NCBI GenBank assembly: GCA_945861295.1
Contig: CAMAUF010000185.1
Coordinates: 1-5,353, forward strand
Origin: a bacterium
GTDB taxonomy: Bacteria > Chloroflexota > Dehalococcoidia > Tepidiformales > Tepidiformaceae
Length of the DNA: 5,353 bases
Direction: 5' to 3'
Shown here piece by piece: positions 1-5,353 of the stretch (positions within the stretch are counted from its first letter, which is position 1; each line of letters opens with the position of its first letter). The notes under the pieces were generated by a model. The model ran no database searches. It was not told the DNA's origin and saw nothing but the letters and a program-made list of their open reading frames with translations. The translations under genes and the position numbers were made by a program.

Positions 1-720
1 TCGGTTCGCATCGGGCCGTACGTCCTCGCTGGCTGCTGCAAGGGCGCGGCTATGATTCACCCCAACATGGCGACCATGCTCGCCTACCTGACGACCGACG
101 CGCCCGTCCATCACGCATTTCTCCAAGCGGAACTGCGCCAGGCCGTCGACCGCTCGTTCAACATGCTCGCGATCGACACGGACACGAGCCCGAGCGATAC
201 CGTCCTCGTCTTCGCCCGTCAACCGGCCGCTGGCGAGGCCGTGCTGGACGGCGCCTCGCCGCTCGCGGATGAGTTCCGCGCCGGGCTCCGCGCTATGTGC
301 ACCCACCTCGCCCGCGAAATCGCCCGTGACGGCGAAGGCTCGACCCGGATGATCGAAGCCCGCGTCACCGGCGCGGCCACCGAGGCCGAAGCCCGCCATC
401 TCGCGCGCCTGTTTACGACATCCTACCTCTGGAAGTCCGCCGTCCATGGGGCCGACCCGAACTGGGGCCGCATCTCCGCCATCATCGGCCGTTCGGAAGT
501 GACCTTCGACGAGGCCGACGTGACCATCGACCTCTGCGGCGTCCGCGTCTTCGAAGGCGCCCGGCCGACGGCCTTCGACCCGGCCGAGGTTTCGCGGCGC
601 ATGAAGGCCGACGAGGTGCCGATCATCGTCGACCTTGGCGCGGGCTCCGCTTCCGCGACGGCCTGGGGCTGCGACCTCACCCCCGAGTACGTCCACCTCA
701 ACGCGGACTACACGACGTGA
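1..720 (+). CDS. argJ: Glutamate N-acetyltransferase / amino-acid acetyltransferase ArgJ, 5'-truncated by the window edge
   Basis: ArgJ moves the acetyl group from N-acetylornithine to glutamate in the cyclic arginine pathway; some members also use acetyl-CoA. It is cytoplasmic and cleaves itself between Ala and Thr to give alpha and beta chains. The frame is open from base 1, so the ATG at 52 is internal and the true start lies upstream. The self-cleavage motif NMATML is clear: Ala is codon 70-72 and the nucleophilic Thr is 73-75. The window therefore holds 24 residues of the alpha chain and a complete beta chain of 215 residues. Other family marks are the DTDTSPSDT segment (near 175-200), ADPNWGRI (near 450-475) and the C-terminal EYVHLNADYTT. 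Two positions look off consensus: KGAAM where KGxGM is usual, and DTDTSPSDT where DGDTSTNDT is common. Whether it is mono- or bifunctional cannot be told from this fragment. Its stop overlaps the argB start. Confidence 0.96.
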   Translation, partial: SVRIGPYVLAGCCKGAAMIHPNMATMLAYLTTDAPVHHAFLQAELRQAVDRSFNMLAIDTDTSPSDTVLVFARQPAAGEAVLDGASPLADEFRAGLRAMCTHLAREIARDGEGSTRMIEARVTGAATEAEARHLARLFTTSYLWKSAVHGADPNWGRISAIIGRSEVTFDEADVTIDLCGVRVFEGARPTAFDPAEVSRRMKADEVPIIVDLGAGSASATAWGCDLTPEYVHLNADYTT

Positions 721-1481
721 CCGGGCCGCTCGTGATCAAGATCGGCGGCAGCACGCTCGGTTCGACGGACACGACCTTTCGCGACATCGCCGGTCTGGCC
801 CGCGCTGGCGCTGTTCCGGTCGTCGTGCATGGCGGCGGCGCCGAGGCGAGTCGCTGGCTGGAACGCATGGGCATCGCATCCCGCTTCGAGCGCGGCCTCC
901 GCGTCACGGATGCAGCGGTGCTGCCGGTTGTCGTCGCGGTCTTCGCTGGCCTGGTCAACAAGCGCATAGTCGCGGCGATCAACGCGGCCGGGGCGATAGC
1001 CGTCGGTTTCTGCGGTGCCGATGGCCGCGTCCTTGAATGTCGCCTCGCCGACCCCGCCCTCGGCTTCGTGGGCGAACCTGAGCGTGTTAACACTGTCCCG
1101 ATCGAGGCGCTCCGCAACGCGGGGATCATCCCGGTGATCGGCCCGATCGGCTGCGTCCCCGGCGAAGTGGCCGACCAGCTCGTCAACGTGAACGCCGATA
1201 CCGTGGCGGGCAACATCGCGGCGGCTCTGGGCGCCGAGCGCCTCCTCTTCCTGACCGACGTCGAAGGCGTGCGCGGCGCGAGCGGCGTGGTCGAGCCGGA
1301 GCTGACGGGCGCCGACGCTCGCCAGTTGATCGCAAGCGGCGTCATCAGCGGCGGCATGATCCCCAAAATCGAAGCCTGCCTCCACGCCGCGTCGCTCGGC
1401 GTGTTGGCGCAAATCATCGACGGCCGCGTCGATGGCGCGCTGCTGGGGTGGCGCGGCAAGGGCACCACCGTGCGCCCGTAA
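717..1481 (+). CDS. argB: Acetylglutamate kinase ArgB
   Basis: ArgB phosphorylates N-acetylglutamate with ATP, the second step of arginine synthesis, in the cytoplasm. The 254-residue protein has the full amino-acid-kinase fold signature: KIGGS at residues 8-12 (Lys8 is the phosphate-binding lysine), HGGG at 38-41, GLRVTD at 60-65 around the substrate-binding arginine, NVNAD at 157-161 with the catalytic Asp161, LTDVEGV at 179-185, and GGMIPK ending at Lys217. The lysines match E. coli positions 8 and 217. GLRVTD argues for ArgB rather than the LysW-dependent LysZ branch. The start is a GTG inside the argJ stop (GTGA overlap), with no Shine-Dalgarno sequence evident, so translation is probably coupled to argJ. 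The protein begins seven residues before KIGGS and so lacks the N-terminal helix found in arginine-inhibited hexameric enzymes. Confidence 0.96.
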   Translation: MTGPLVIKIGGSTLGSTDTTFRDIAGLARAGAVPVVVHGGGAEASRWLERMGIASRFERGLRVTDAAVLPVVVAVFAGLVNKRIVAAINAAGAIAVGFCGADGRVLECRLADPALGFVGEPERVNTVPIEALRNAGIIPVIGPIGCVPGEVADQLVNVNADTVAGNIAAALGAERLLFLTDVEGVRGASGVVEPELTGADARQLIASGVISGGMIPKIEACLHAASLGVLAQIIDGRVDGALLGWRGKGTTVRP

Positions 1482-1486
1482 CACGG

Positions 1487-1516
1487 TTGCGATTCGTGCG
1501 ACATCTGTTAATGTCG
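1487..1516 (+). promoter_or_regulatory. Possible ppk1 promoter with an inverted repeat over the -10 element
   Basis: In the argB-ppk1 gap, TTGCGA (1487-1492) lies 16 bases before TAATGT (1509-1514), and TG at 1506-1507 gives an extended -10 form. This is a small AT-richer island in GC-rich DNA. A perfect inverted repeat, CGACAT-ctgtta-ATGTCG, spans 1499-1516 and covers the -10 element, as an operator would. The hexamers match the sigma-70-type consensus only moderately, and no regulator can be named. ppk1 could instead be read through from argJ-argB. Confidence 0.3.
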
Positions 1517-1537
1517 TTGCCGTAGCCTGGGGCGGCG

Positions 1538-1558
1538 GGCGGATCCCAGTGATCCGTC
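1538..1558 (+). promoter_or_regulatory. Stem-loop in the ppk1 leader
   Basis: GGCGGATC (1538-1545) pairs with GATCCGTC (1551-1558) around a CCAGT loop. This gives eight base pairs, one of them G-U, and six outside any mismatch. No T-run follows, so it is not a standard intrinsic terminator. It lies about 40 bases before the preferred ppk1 start and could affect message stability, or partial termination after argB. Its function is unknown. Confidence 0.4.
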
Positions 1559-1586
1559 GCGGTCTCGCGCACACGTGCCGCCCTAC

Positions 1587-1590
1587 GGAG
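1587..1590 (+). promoter_or_regulatory. Ribosome binding site that decides the ppk1 start
   Basis: GGAG ends nine bases before the TTG at 1600. It is the only good Shine-Dalgarno match near a possible start in this frame. The alternative GTG at 1549 has only the general GGCGG-rich stretch ahead of it and lies in the loop of the leader hairpin. Confidence 0.55.
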
Positions 1591-1599
1591 TCAGGTGAT

Positions 1600-3663
1600 T
1601 TGGACGACGACGCCATCCCAGCCGCGCCATTCGACCTCGACGACCCCGCGCTCTACCTCAATCGTGAGTTGAGCTGGCTCGACTTCAACGAACGCGTCCT
1701 CGCGGAAGCCACCGACCCGCGCAACCGTTTGCTCGAGCGGGTCAAGTTCGTCGCCATCACGGCCAGCAACCTCGACGAGTTTTTCGCGAAACGCGTGGGC
1801 TGGCTAAAGCGGGCGCTCCAGTCCGACCCTCGCACGACCACCGTCGACGGGCTCACCGTCGGGGCCCAGCTCAAGCTGGTGGTGGAGCGGAGCCACGGGC
1901 AACGGCGCGCGATGGACGCGGCCTGGGCCGCCTTGCAACCGCTCCTGGCCGAACACGGCATCCAGATCGTGGCGTTCACCGACCTTGATCCCGCCGCGAA
2001 GGGCCGGCTCACCGATTACTTCAAGAGCGCCATCTTCCCCGTCCTCACGCCGCTGGTGGTCGACCCGGCGCATCCCTTCCCCTTCATCTCGAGCGGCAGC
2101 CTGTCCCTCGCACTCAACGTGCGCCATGCCGCCACCGGCGTCGACCGTTTCGCGCGTGTCAAGATCCCGCAGAACCGCCCGCGCTTCCTCGATGCGGGCG
2201 AGCGCCGGTTTGTGCTGATCGAAGACGTGATCGCTTCGCACATCGGTATGCTCTTCCCTGGGATGGAGATTACCGAGTCCCAAGTCCTCCAGGTGCTGCG
2301 CAGCGCGGAGATCGGGACGCCCGGCGAAGAGGCGAGCGACCTGCTTGAGGTGATCGAGAGCGAGCTCCGCCGGCGCCGCCTGAACGAAGCGGTCGGCCTT
2401 GCCGTTTCGGGTCGCCTGGCCGCCAGCCGCCTCGAGCTGATGATCGAGGAACTCGACCTCGCCGCCGATGACGTCTACGTGACCGCCGGCATGCTTGGCC
2501 TCTCCGACCTCATGCAGATCGGGACGCTGCCCATCGCCGAACTCGTCGAGCCCCCGTTTGTCCCCGCCATCCCCTCGACATTCCAGCGAGTGGGCGACCC
2601 GGCCGAACTGTTTGCCGCGATCCGCGAGCGAGACATCCTGGTCCATCACCCCTACGAGTCGTTCGACGCTACCGTCGCCCGTTTCATCGATGAGGCCGCC
2701 ACCGACCCGTCGGTGCTCGCCATCAAACAAACCCTGTACCGGACGTCGAACGATTCGCCCATCCTCAGCTCGTTGATCGATGCCGCTGGCCGCGGCAAGC
2801 AGGTCGCCGTGCTGGTGGAGCTGACGGCGCGCTTCGATGAGGCCCAAAACATCGAGTGGGCGCGGCGCCTGGAGACGGCCGGCGTCCATGTCGCCTATGG
2901 CCAGCCGAGCCTCAAAGTCCACAGCAAGATCTGTCTCGTCGTCCGCGAAGAGCCTGGCGGCGTCACCATGTACGCGCATATCGGCACCGGCAATTACAAC
3001 TCGAGGACAGCACGGGTCTACACGGATTTCGGCCTCTTTACGGCTGACCCCGCGATCTGCGCCGACCTCGTCCAAGTCTTCAACCATCTCACCGGCTTCA
3101 GCGACCACATAGAAACGCGCGAACTGCTCGTCGCTCCCTCGAACCTACGCTACCGGCTGGAGGAGCATATCCGCCGCGAGATCGCGGCGGCGCGTGCGGG
3201 GCAACCGGCCCGCGTCATCCTGAAAGTGAATGCCGTCGAAGATCGCGACTTCTGCCGGCTTCTGTACGAGGCGTCTCAGGCCGGGGTCAAGGTCGACCTC
3301 ATCTGCCGCGGCATCTGCCGCATCCGGCCCGGCATCCCCGGCCTGAGCGAGAACATCCGGGTGGTCAGCGTCATCGGGCGGTTTCTCGAACACTCACGCG
3401 TCTACGCGTTCGAAAACGGCGGCGCGCGCGAACTCTATATCGGCAGTGCGGACATCATGAAGCGCAACCTCGACGAACGGATCGAGGTGCTCACCCCGGT
3501 CCGTCGTCCGGAGTTGCGCCAGCAGGTCGAGGCGCTCCTCGATGTCTACCTGACGGATGCCCGCCAAGCTTGGCGGCTCCTCGATAGCGCCTGGTCACGC
3601 GACGACAGCGCGACCGAGCCCGGCAACCAGCAGCGGTTGCTCGCCCAGGCCCCGTTCAGCTAG
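1600..3663 (+). CDS. ppk1: Polyphosphate kinase 1
   Basis: PPK1 reversibly transfers the gamma-phosphate of ATP onto polyphosphate through a phosphohistidine, storing phosphate and energy; it is cytoplasmic or membrane-associated. From the TTG at 1600 the protein has 687 residues, almost the E. coli length (688). The usual four domains fit: N domain to about 115, helical H domain to about 325, then the two phospholipase-D-like C1 and C2 domains. Visible motifs are NRELSWLDFNERVL at 21-34, ASNLDEFF with ATP-contacting Asn57, HHPYESF, KQTLYRT with Arg381, TARFDE with Arg411, KVHSK with the phosphorylated His441, HIGTGNYN starting at His460, and RFLEHSRVY with His598. From Arg381 onward each sits six residues after its E. 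coli equivalent, so the enzyme should be active. The frame stays open upstream to an ATG at 1432 inside argB, but those extra residues do not look like PPK1. The gene runs tail to tail with the mgtC-like gene. Confidence 0.96.
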   Translation: MDDDAIPAAPFDLDDPALYLNRELSWLDFNERVLAEATDPRNRLLERVKFVAITASNLDEFFAKRVGWLKRALQSDPRTTTVDGLTVGAQLKLVVERSHGQRRAMDAAWAALQPLLAEHGIQIVAFTDLDPAAKGRLTDYFKSAIFPVLTPLVVDPAHPFPFISSGSLSLALNVRHAATGVDRFARVKIPQNRPRFLDAGERRFVLIEDVIASHIGMLFPGMEITESQVLQVLRSAEIGTPGEEASDLLEVIESELRRRRLNEAVGLAVSGRLAASRLELMIEELDLAADDVYVTAGMLGLSDLMQIGTLPIAELVEPPFVPAIPSTFQRVGDPAELFAAIRERDILVHHPYESFDATVARFIDEAATDPSVLAIKQTLYRTSNDSPILSSLIDAAGRGKQVAVLVELTARFDEAQNIEWARRLETAGVHVAYGQPSLKVHSKICLVVREEPGGVTMYAHIGTGNYNSRTARVYTDFGLFTADPAICADLVQVFNHLTGFSDHIETRELLVAPSNLRYRLEEHIRREIAAARAGQPARVILKVNAVEDRDFCRLLYEASQAGVKVDLICRGICRIRPGIPGLSENIRVVSVIGRFLEHSRVYAFENGGARELYIGSADIMKRNLDERIEVLTPVRRPELRQQVEALLDVYLTDARQAWRLLDSAWSRDDSATEPGNQQRLLAQAPFS

Positions 3664-3736
3664 GCGCTCGACGCCCGCCTCAGCACCGCGACCGGTAGGG
3701 AGTGTCATCGCTCGGCGCCACCAGCTCCGCCGCCAA

Positions 3737-4222
3737 TCACGGCTCGTGCCGAGACCGGAAATCCCGCTCAGGCGGGTCCTCCTGGAGATTGCCTGTGTTC
3801 TCCCGATGCTGGCGGCCCTTCCGGTAAATCCAGTCAGAGACGGGCGCCAGTTCGAGCAGGAGGATCGAGATCGCCGTCAACAGGACGGCCGTCAGCCAGA
3901 GTTCGGCGGCGGCGAGGAGGCCGATCCCCGCGACGAGCCAGACGGTAGCGGCCGTTGTCGCCCCTGCCACCGCCCCGCGCCGATGGAAAATCAGGCCGGC
4001 GCCCAGGAAGCCGATCCCCTGCACGACGCCCGCTGCGACGCGGTCGCCCTCGCCGTATTGCGCCGAGACCTGGCCGAAGATCGCGGCCGCCCCGGCGACG
4101 AGTCCGGAGGTCCGGATGCCCGCCTCATGCCCGCGGTACTCCCGCTCGGCGCCGATGAGCGAGCCCAAGGCCGTGGCCAGCAGCGTCCAGAGGGCGATCT
4201 CGAGTTGGTCAGCGTTGCTCAT
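3737..4222 (-). CDS. MgtC/SapB-family membrane protein, short form
   Basis: This is a 161-residue inner-membrane protein of the MgtC/SapB family. Family signs are the GAERE and AGIRTSGLVAGAA stretch (residues 24-47), QGIGFLGAGLIF (68-79), and GATTAATVWLVAGIGL (87-102). Hydrophobic segments lie near 7-24, 40-54, 63-79, 86-105 and 108-126, so four to five membrane spans are likely. A charged tail of about 30 residues follows. It lacks the C-terminal ACT-like domain of Salmonella MgtC and is closer to the short SapB type. MgtC itself is tied to low-Mg2+ growth and ATP synthase control, but the role of short members is not settled and no substrate can be assigned. The start is the ATG at 4222, which overlaps the upstream gene's TGA (ATGA), implying coupled translation. 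A longer in-frame ATG at 4276 would lie inside that gene and add residues unlike the family. The upstream GAAAG is a weak ribosome site. Confidence 0.9.
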   Translation of the reverse strand: MSNADQLEIALWTLLATALGSLIGAEREYRGHEAGIRTSGLVAGAAAIFGQVSAQYGEGDRVAAGVVQGIGFLGAGLIFHRRGAVAGATTAATVWLVAGIGLLAAAELWLTAVLLTAISILLLELAPVSDWIYRKGRQHRENTGNLQEDPPERDFRSRHEP

Positions 4223-4797
4223 GGCTTTCGGTAGTGCGCGATGATCAGCGTCTCGAAGTCGCGAGGCCCGGAACAAACGGCGCAGGTCAGGTACCAGATC
4301 CAGACGCGGTCCGGTTTGCGGCCGTAGCGCGTGCTTGCGGCCGCGACGGTTGCCTTCACCGCGGCCTTCATGCCGCCCATCGGCGCGGAGGCGAGCCGGC
4401 TGAAGGCGACGCCGCCTGGCCGATAGGCGCGACGAGGGTCGAGCCCTTCGGCTTCGAGCAGGAACGGCCGTCGCATCCGTCCCGGGCCAATCAGGAGCAT
4501 GGGGTCAGCGGGGACCCCCGCTCCCGCCTTCGTTGCCTTTTGCAGGAGCTTCAGCCGCGCCCCGCCGTAGCCGATCGGCACGCCCATGACCGCATTGAGC
4601 GCGCCCTTGACGAAGCTGATCTCCCGCCAGTCGCTTTCGACTTCATGCCAGTCGCTGTGTTCAAGGCGCGGGCAGTCGCAGGTTGGATCGGGCCGTTCGG
4701 GCTCCGCCTCGGCCTTGGTCATCGCCATGCCGTCTTCGCGGGGCGGGGCTGGACGGTTGTCTTTGCGCACGGGGACGCGGCGTCGCTGGGTTGCCAT
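4219..4797 (-). CDS. Unrecognised protein with CxC, HxxxH and CxxC motifs
   Basis: I do not recognise the family of this 192-residue protein. The first 35 or so residues are charged, rich in Arg, Pro and Glu, and probably disordered. The ordered part starts near PTCDCPRLEHSDWHEVESDW (38-57), with Cys40, Cys42, His47 and His51. It continues with a Gly-rich amphipathic middle (65-83), a stretch ending LLIGPGRMRRPFLLE near 101-115, and a C-terminal WIWYLTCAVC with Cys172, Cys175 and His188. The paired Cys and His could bind zinc or another metal; this is inference. No signal peptide or membrane span is evident. The gene is credible because its third codon positions are G/C-rich, it starts 29 bases after the GH13 stop, and its TGA overlaps the mgtC-like ATG. 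The start is uncertain: ATGs at 4797, 4728 and 4722 are all in frame and none has a strong ribosome site. Confidence 0.75.
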   Translation of the reverse strand: MATQRRRVPVRKDNRPAPPREDGMAMTKAEAEPERPDPTCDCPRLEHSDWHEVESDWREISFVKGALNAVMGVPIGYGGARLKLLQKATKAGAGVPADPMLLIGPGRMRRPFLLEAEGLDPRRAYRPGGVAFSRLASAPMGGMKAAVKATVAAASTRYGRKPDRVWIWYLTCAVCSGPRDFETLIIAHYRKP

Positions 4798-4803
4798 CGC
4801 CCA

Positions 4804-4812
4804 ACAATACCA
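4804..4812 (-). promoter_or_regulatory. Possible extended -10 element before the unrecognised gene
   Basis: Read on the minus strand, TGGTATTGT fits an extended -10 (TGn followed by TATTGT) in the 29-base gap after the GH13 gene. Only six bases separate it from the ATG at 4797, so a transcript from here would be leaderless or nearly so. No good -35 hexamer is present at 16-18 bases. The case is weak, and read-through from the GH13 gene is at least as likely. Confidence 0.2.
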
Positions 4813-4826
4813 GGCGGCGGCATTTC

Positions 4827-5353
4827 CTACAGCGCGATCCAGACAGCGCCCAGCGCCGGGAGCGCGAAGGCCCCCCGGATGCGCACGCCTTCCAGCCTGC
4901 GGTCGCTGCAGAGAAGGACTTCGCCCCCGATGACCGACATCGGTAACGCCTTGGGCGCCGTCGCCGTGTTCACCGCCACGACGATGCCGCGCCCCGCCGG
5001 ATGCCGCCGCATGACGACGAACACGTCCGGGTCGTCGCCGATCACCGTCTCATCGCCCGCGTGCAGGGCCGGTTCGCGCTTGCGTGCCTGGATCGCCCGG
5101 CGGTAAAGCGCGAGCAGCGAGTTGCGGTCGCTGAGTTGGCTCGCGACGTTGATCGCGGCGGGCCCGAACGGCAGCCACGGTTCGGCGGTGCTGAACCCGC
5201 GTTGCGCGCTCGCGTCCCACTGCATCGGCGTCCGTTCTGGGTCGCGCCCCTCCCAGAGGAAGCGCGACGGGTCGCGGAGCCGCGCTTCGGGGATGGCGGT
5301 GTCGGCCATGCCGATCTCCTCGCCGTAGTAGAGGAACGGGGTCCCAGGCAGCG
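4827..5353 (-). CDS. GH13 alpha-glucosidase-type glycoside hydrolase, C-terminal part, 5'-truncated by the window edge
   Basis: This is the C-terminal 174 residues of an alpha-amylase-family (GH13) enzyme, most like alpha-glucosidases and oligo-1,6-glucosidases that cleave glucose from malto- or isomalto-oligosaccharides. The frame stays open to the window edge, and the ATG at 5309 is internal. The fragment opens with LPGTPFLYYGEEIGM, the last barrel strands just after the catalytic region. It continues with GRDPERTPMQWD (about residues 35-46), the GFS and PWLP segment, INVASQ, and LLALYRRAIQARKREPAL, followed by a short C-terminal beta domain of about 65 residues. The catalytic Asp/Glu residues lie outside the window. 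The short linker between GEEIGM and RDPERTPMQWD suits the compact alpha-glucosidase type better than the classical Bacillus oligo-1,6-glucosidase. Trehalose synthase shares RTPMQW and cannot be fully excluded. The gene probably heads the minus-strand block. Confidence 0.92.
   Translation of the reverse strand, partial: LPGTPFLYYGEEIGMADTAIPEARLRDPSRFLWEGRDPERTPMQWDASAQRGFSTAEPWLPFGPAAINVASQLSDRNSLLALYRRAIQARKREPALHAGDETVIGDDPDVFVVMRRHPAGRGIVVAVNTATAPKALPMSVIGGEVLLCSDRRLEGVRIRGAFALPALGAVWIAL

Noticed and set aside
1084..1093. Perfect 10-bp palindrome GTGTTAACAC as an operator
   Set aside because: It lies inside argB codons for well-behaved residues, far from any start, and has no second copy in the window.
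698..1616. Two long open frames antisense to argB (268 and 302 codons)
   Set aside because: argB is certain on the plus strand. The antisense products are compositionally biased (Arg, Ala, Ser, Pro or Asp) and match nothing I recognise.
1804..3108. 434-codon open frame antisense to ppk1
   Set aside because: It lies opposite a gene with every PPK1 catalytic motif intact. Its product is rich in Asp, Arg, His and Gly without recognisable motifs, as expected from an antisense frame in high-GC DNA.
3663..3734. Small inverted repeats between the convergent genes as a bidirectional terminator
   Set aside because: GGCG-CGCC (3663-3675) and CGGCG-CGCCG (3713-3732) give stems of only four or five pairs, with no T-run on either strand. 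This is expected by chance in such GC-rich DNA.
1600..4222. Functional link between ppk1 and the convergent mgtC-like gene through phosphate and Mg2+
   Set aside because: The genes are convergent, not co-transcribed, and the role of short MgtC/SapB proteins is unsettled. Adjacency alone does not support a shared system.
3557..4234. 225-codon plus-strand open frame running from the ppk1 end across the mgtC-like gene
   Set aside because: It overlaps the end of ppk1 in another frame and lies opposite a clear MgtC/SapB-family gene. The product is Arg/Pro-rich with no family features.
4234..5106. 290-codon plus-strand open frame across the right block
   Set aside because: It spans two minus-strand genes, one a clear GH13 enzyme, and has no motif or good ribosome site. 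The minus-strand reading also has overlapping stop/start signals that fit an operon.

Overview
The window is high-GC bacterial DNA (about two thirds G+C by eye) and densely coding, with two convergent gene blocks. The codons strongly prefer G or C in third position. The gene content and protein style fit a high-GC Chloroflexota (Thermomicrobia-like) or actinobacteria-like chromosome. That placement is an inference from general resemblance and was not computed. No mobile element, tRNA, rRNA or CRISPR array is visible, and this looks like ordinary core chromosome.

Left block, plus strand (1-3663): the 3' part of argJ holds the whole predicted beta chain. It overlaps argB by four bases (GTGA), so the two make a translationally coupled arginine-biosynthesis pair. 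A 118-base gap follows. It holds a possible promoter with an 18-bp inverted repeat on its -10 element, a strong leader hairpin, and a GGAG ribosome binding site ahead of a TTG codon. That TTG is the best start for ppk1, a complete polyphosphate kinase with all key residues in place.

Right block, minus strand (5353-3737): the 3' end of a GH13 alpha-glucosidase-type gene comes first. After 29 bases comes a gene for a 192-residue protein I do not recognise, with CxC, HxxxH and CxxC motifs. Its stop codon overlaps (ATGA) the start of a short MgtC/SapB-family membrane protein gene. The three genes probably form one transcription unit, perhaps with a weak internal promoter.

The blocks meet tail to tail across 73 bases (3664-3736), where no convincing intrinsic terminator is seen. 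The arginine genes act in one pathway, while polyphosphate synthesis, glycoside cleavage and the MgtC-like protein have no obvious shared function. I see no clear new defence or mobile system. The points most worth a second look are the unrecognised Cys/His-rich protein, the ppk1 leader structures, and a short feedback-type-lacking ArgB next to ArgJ.
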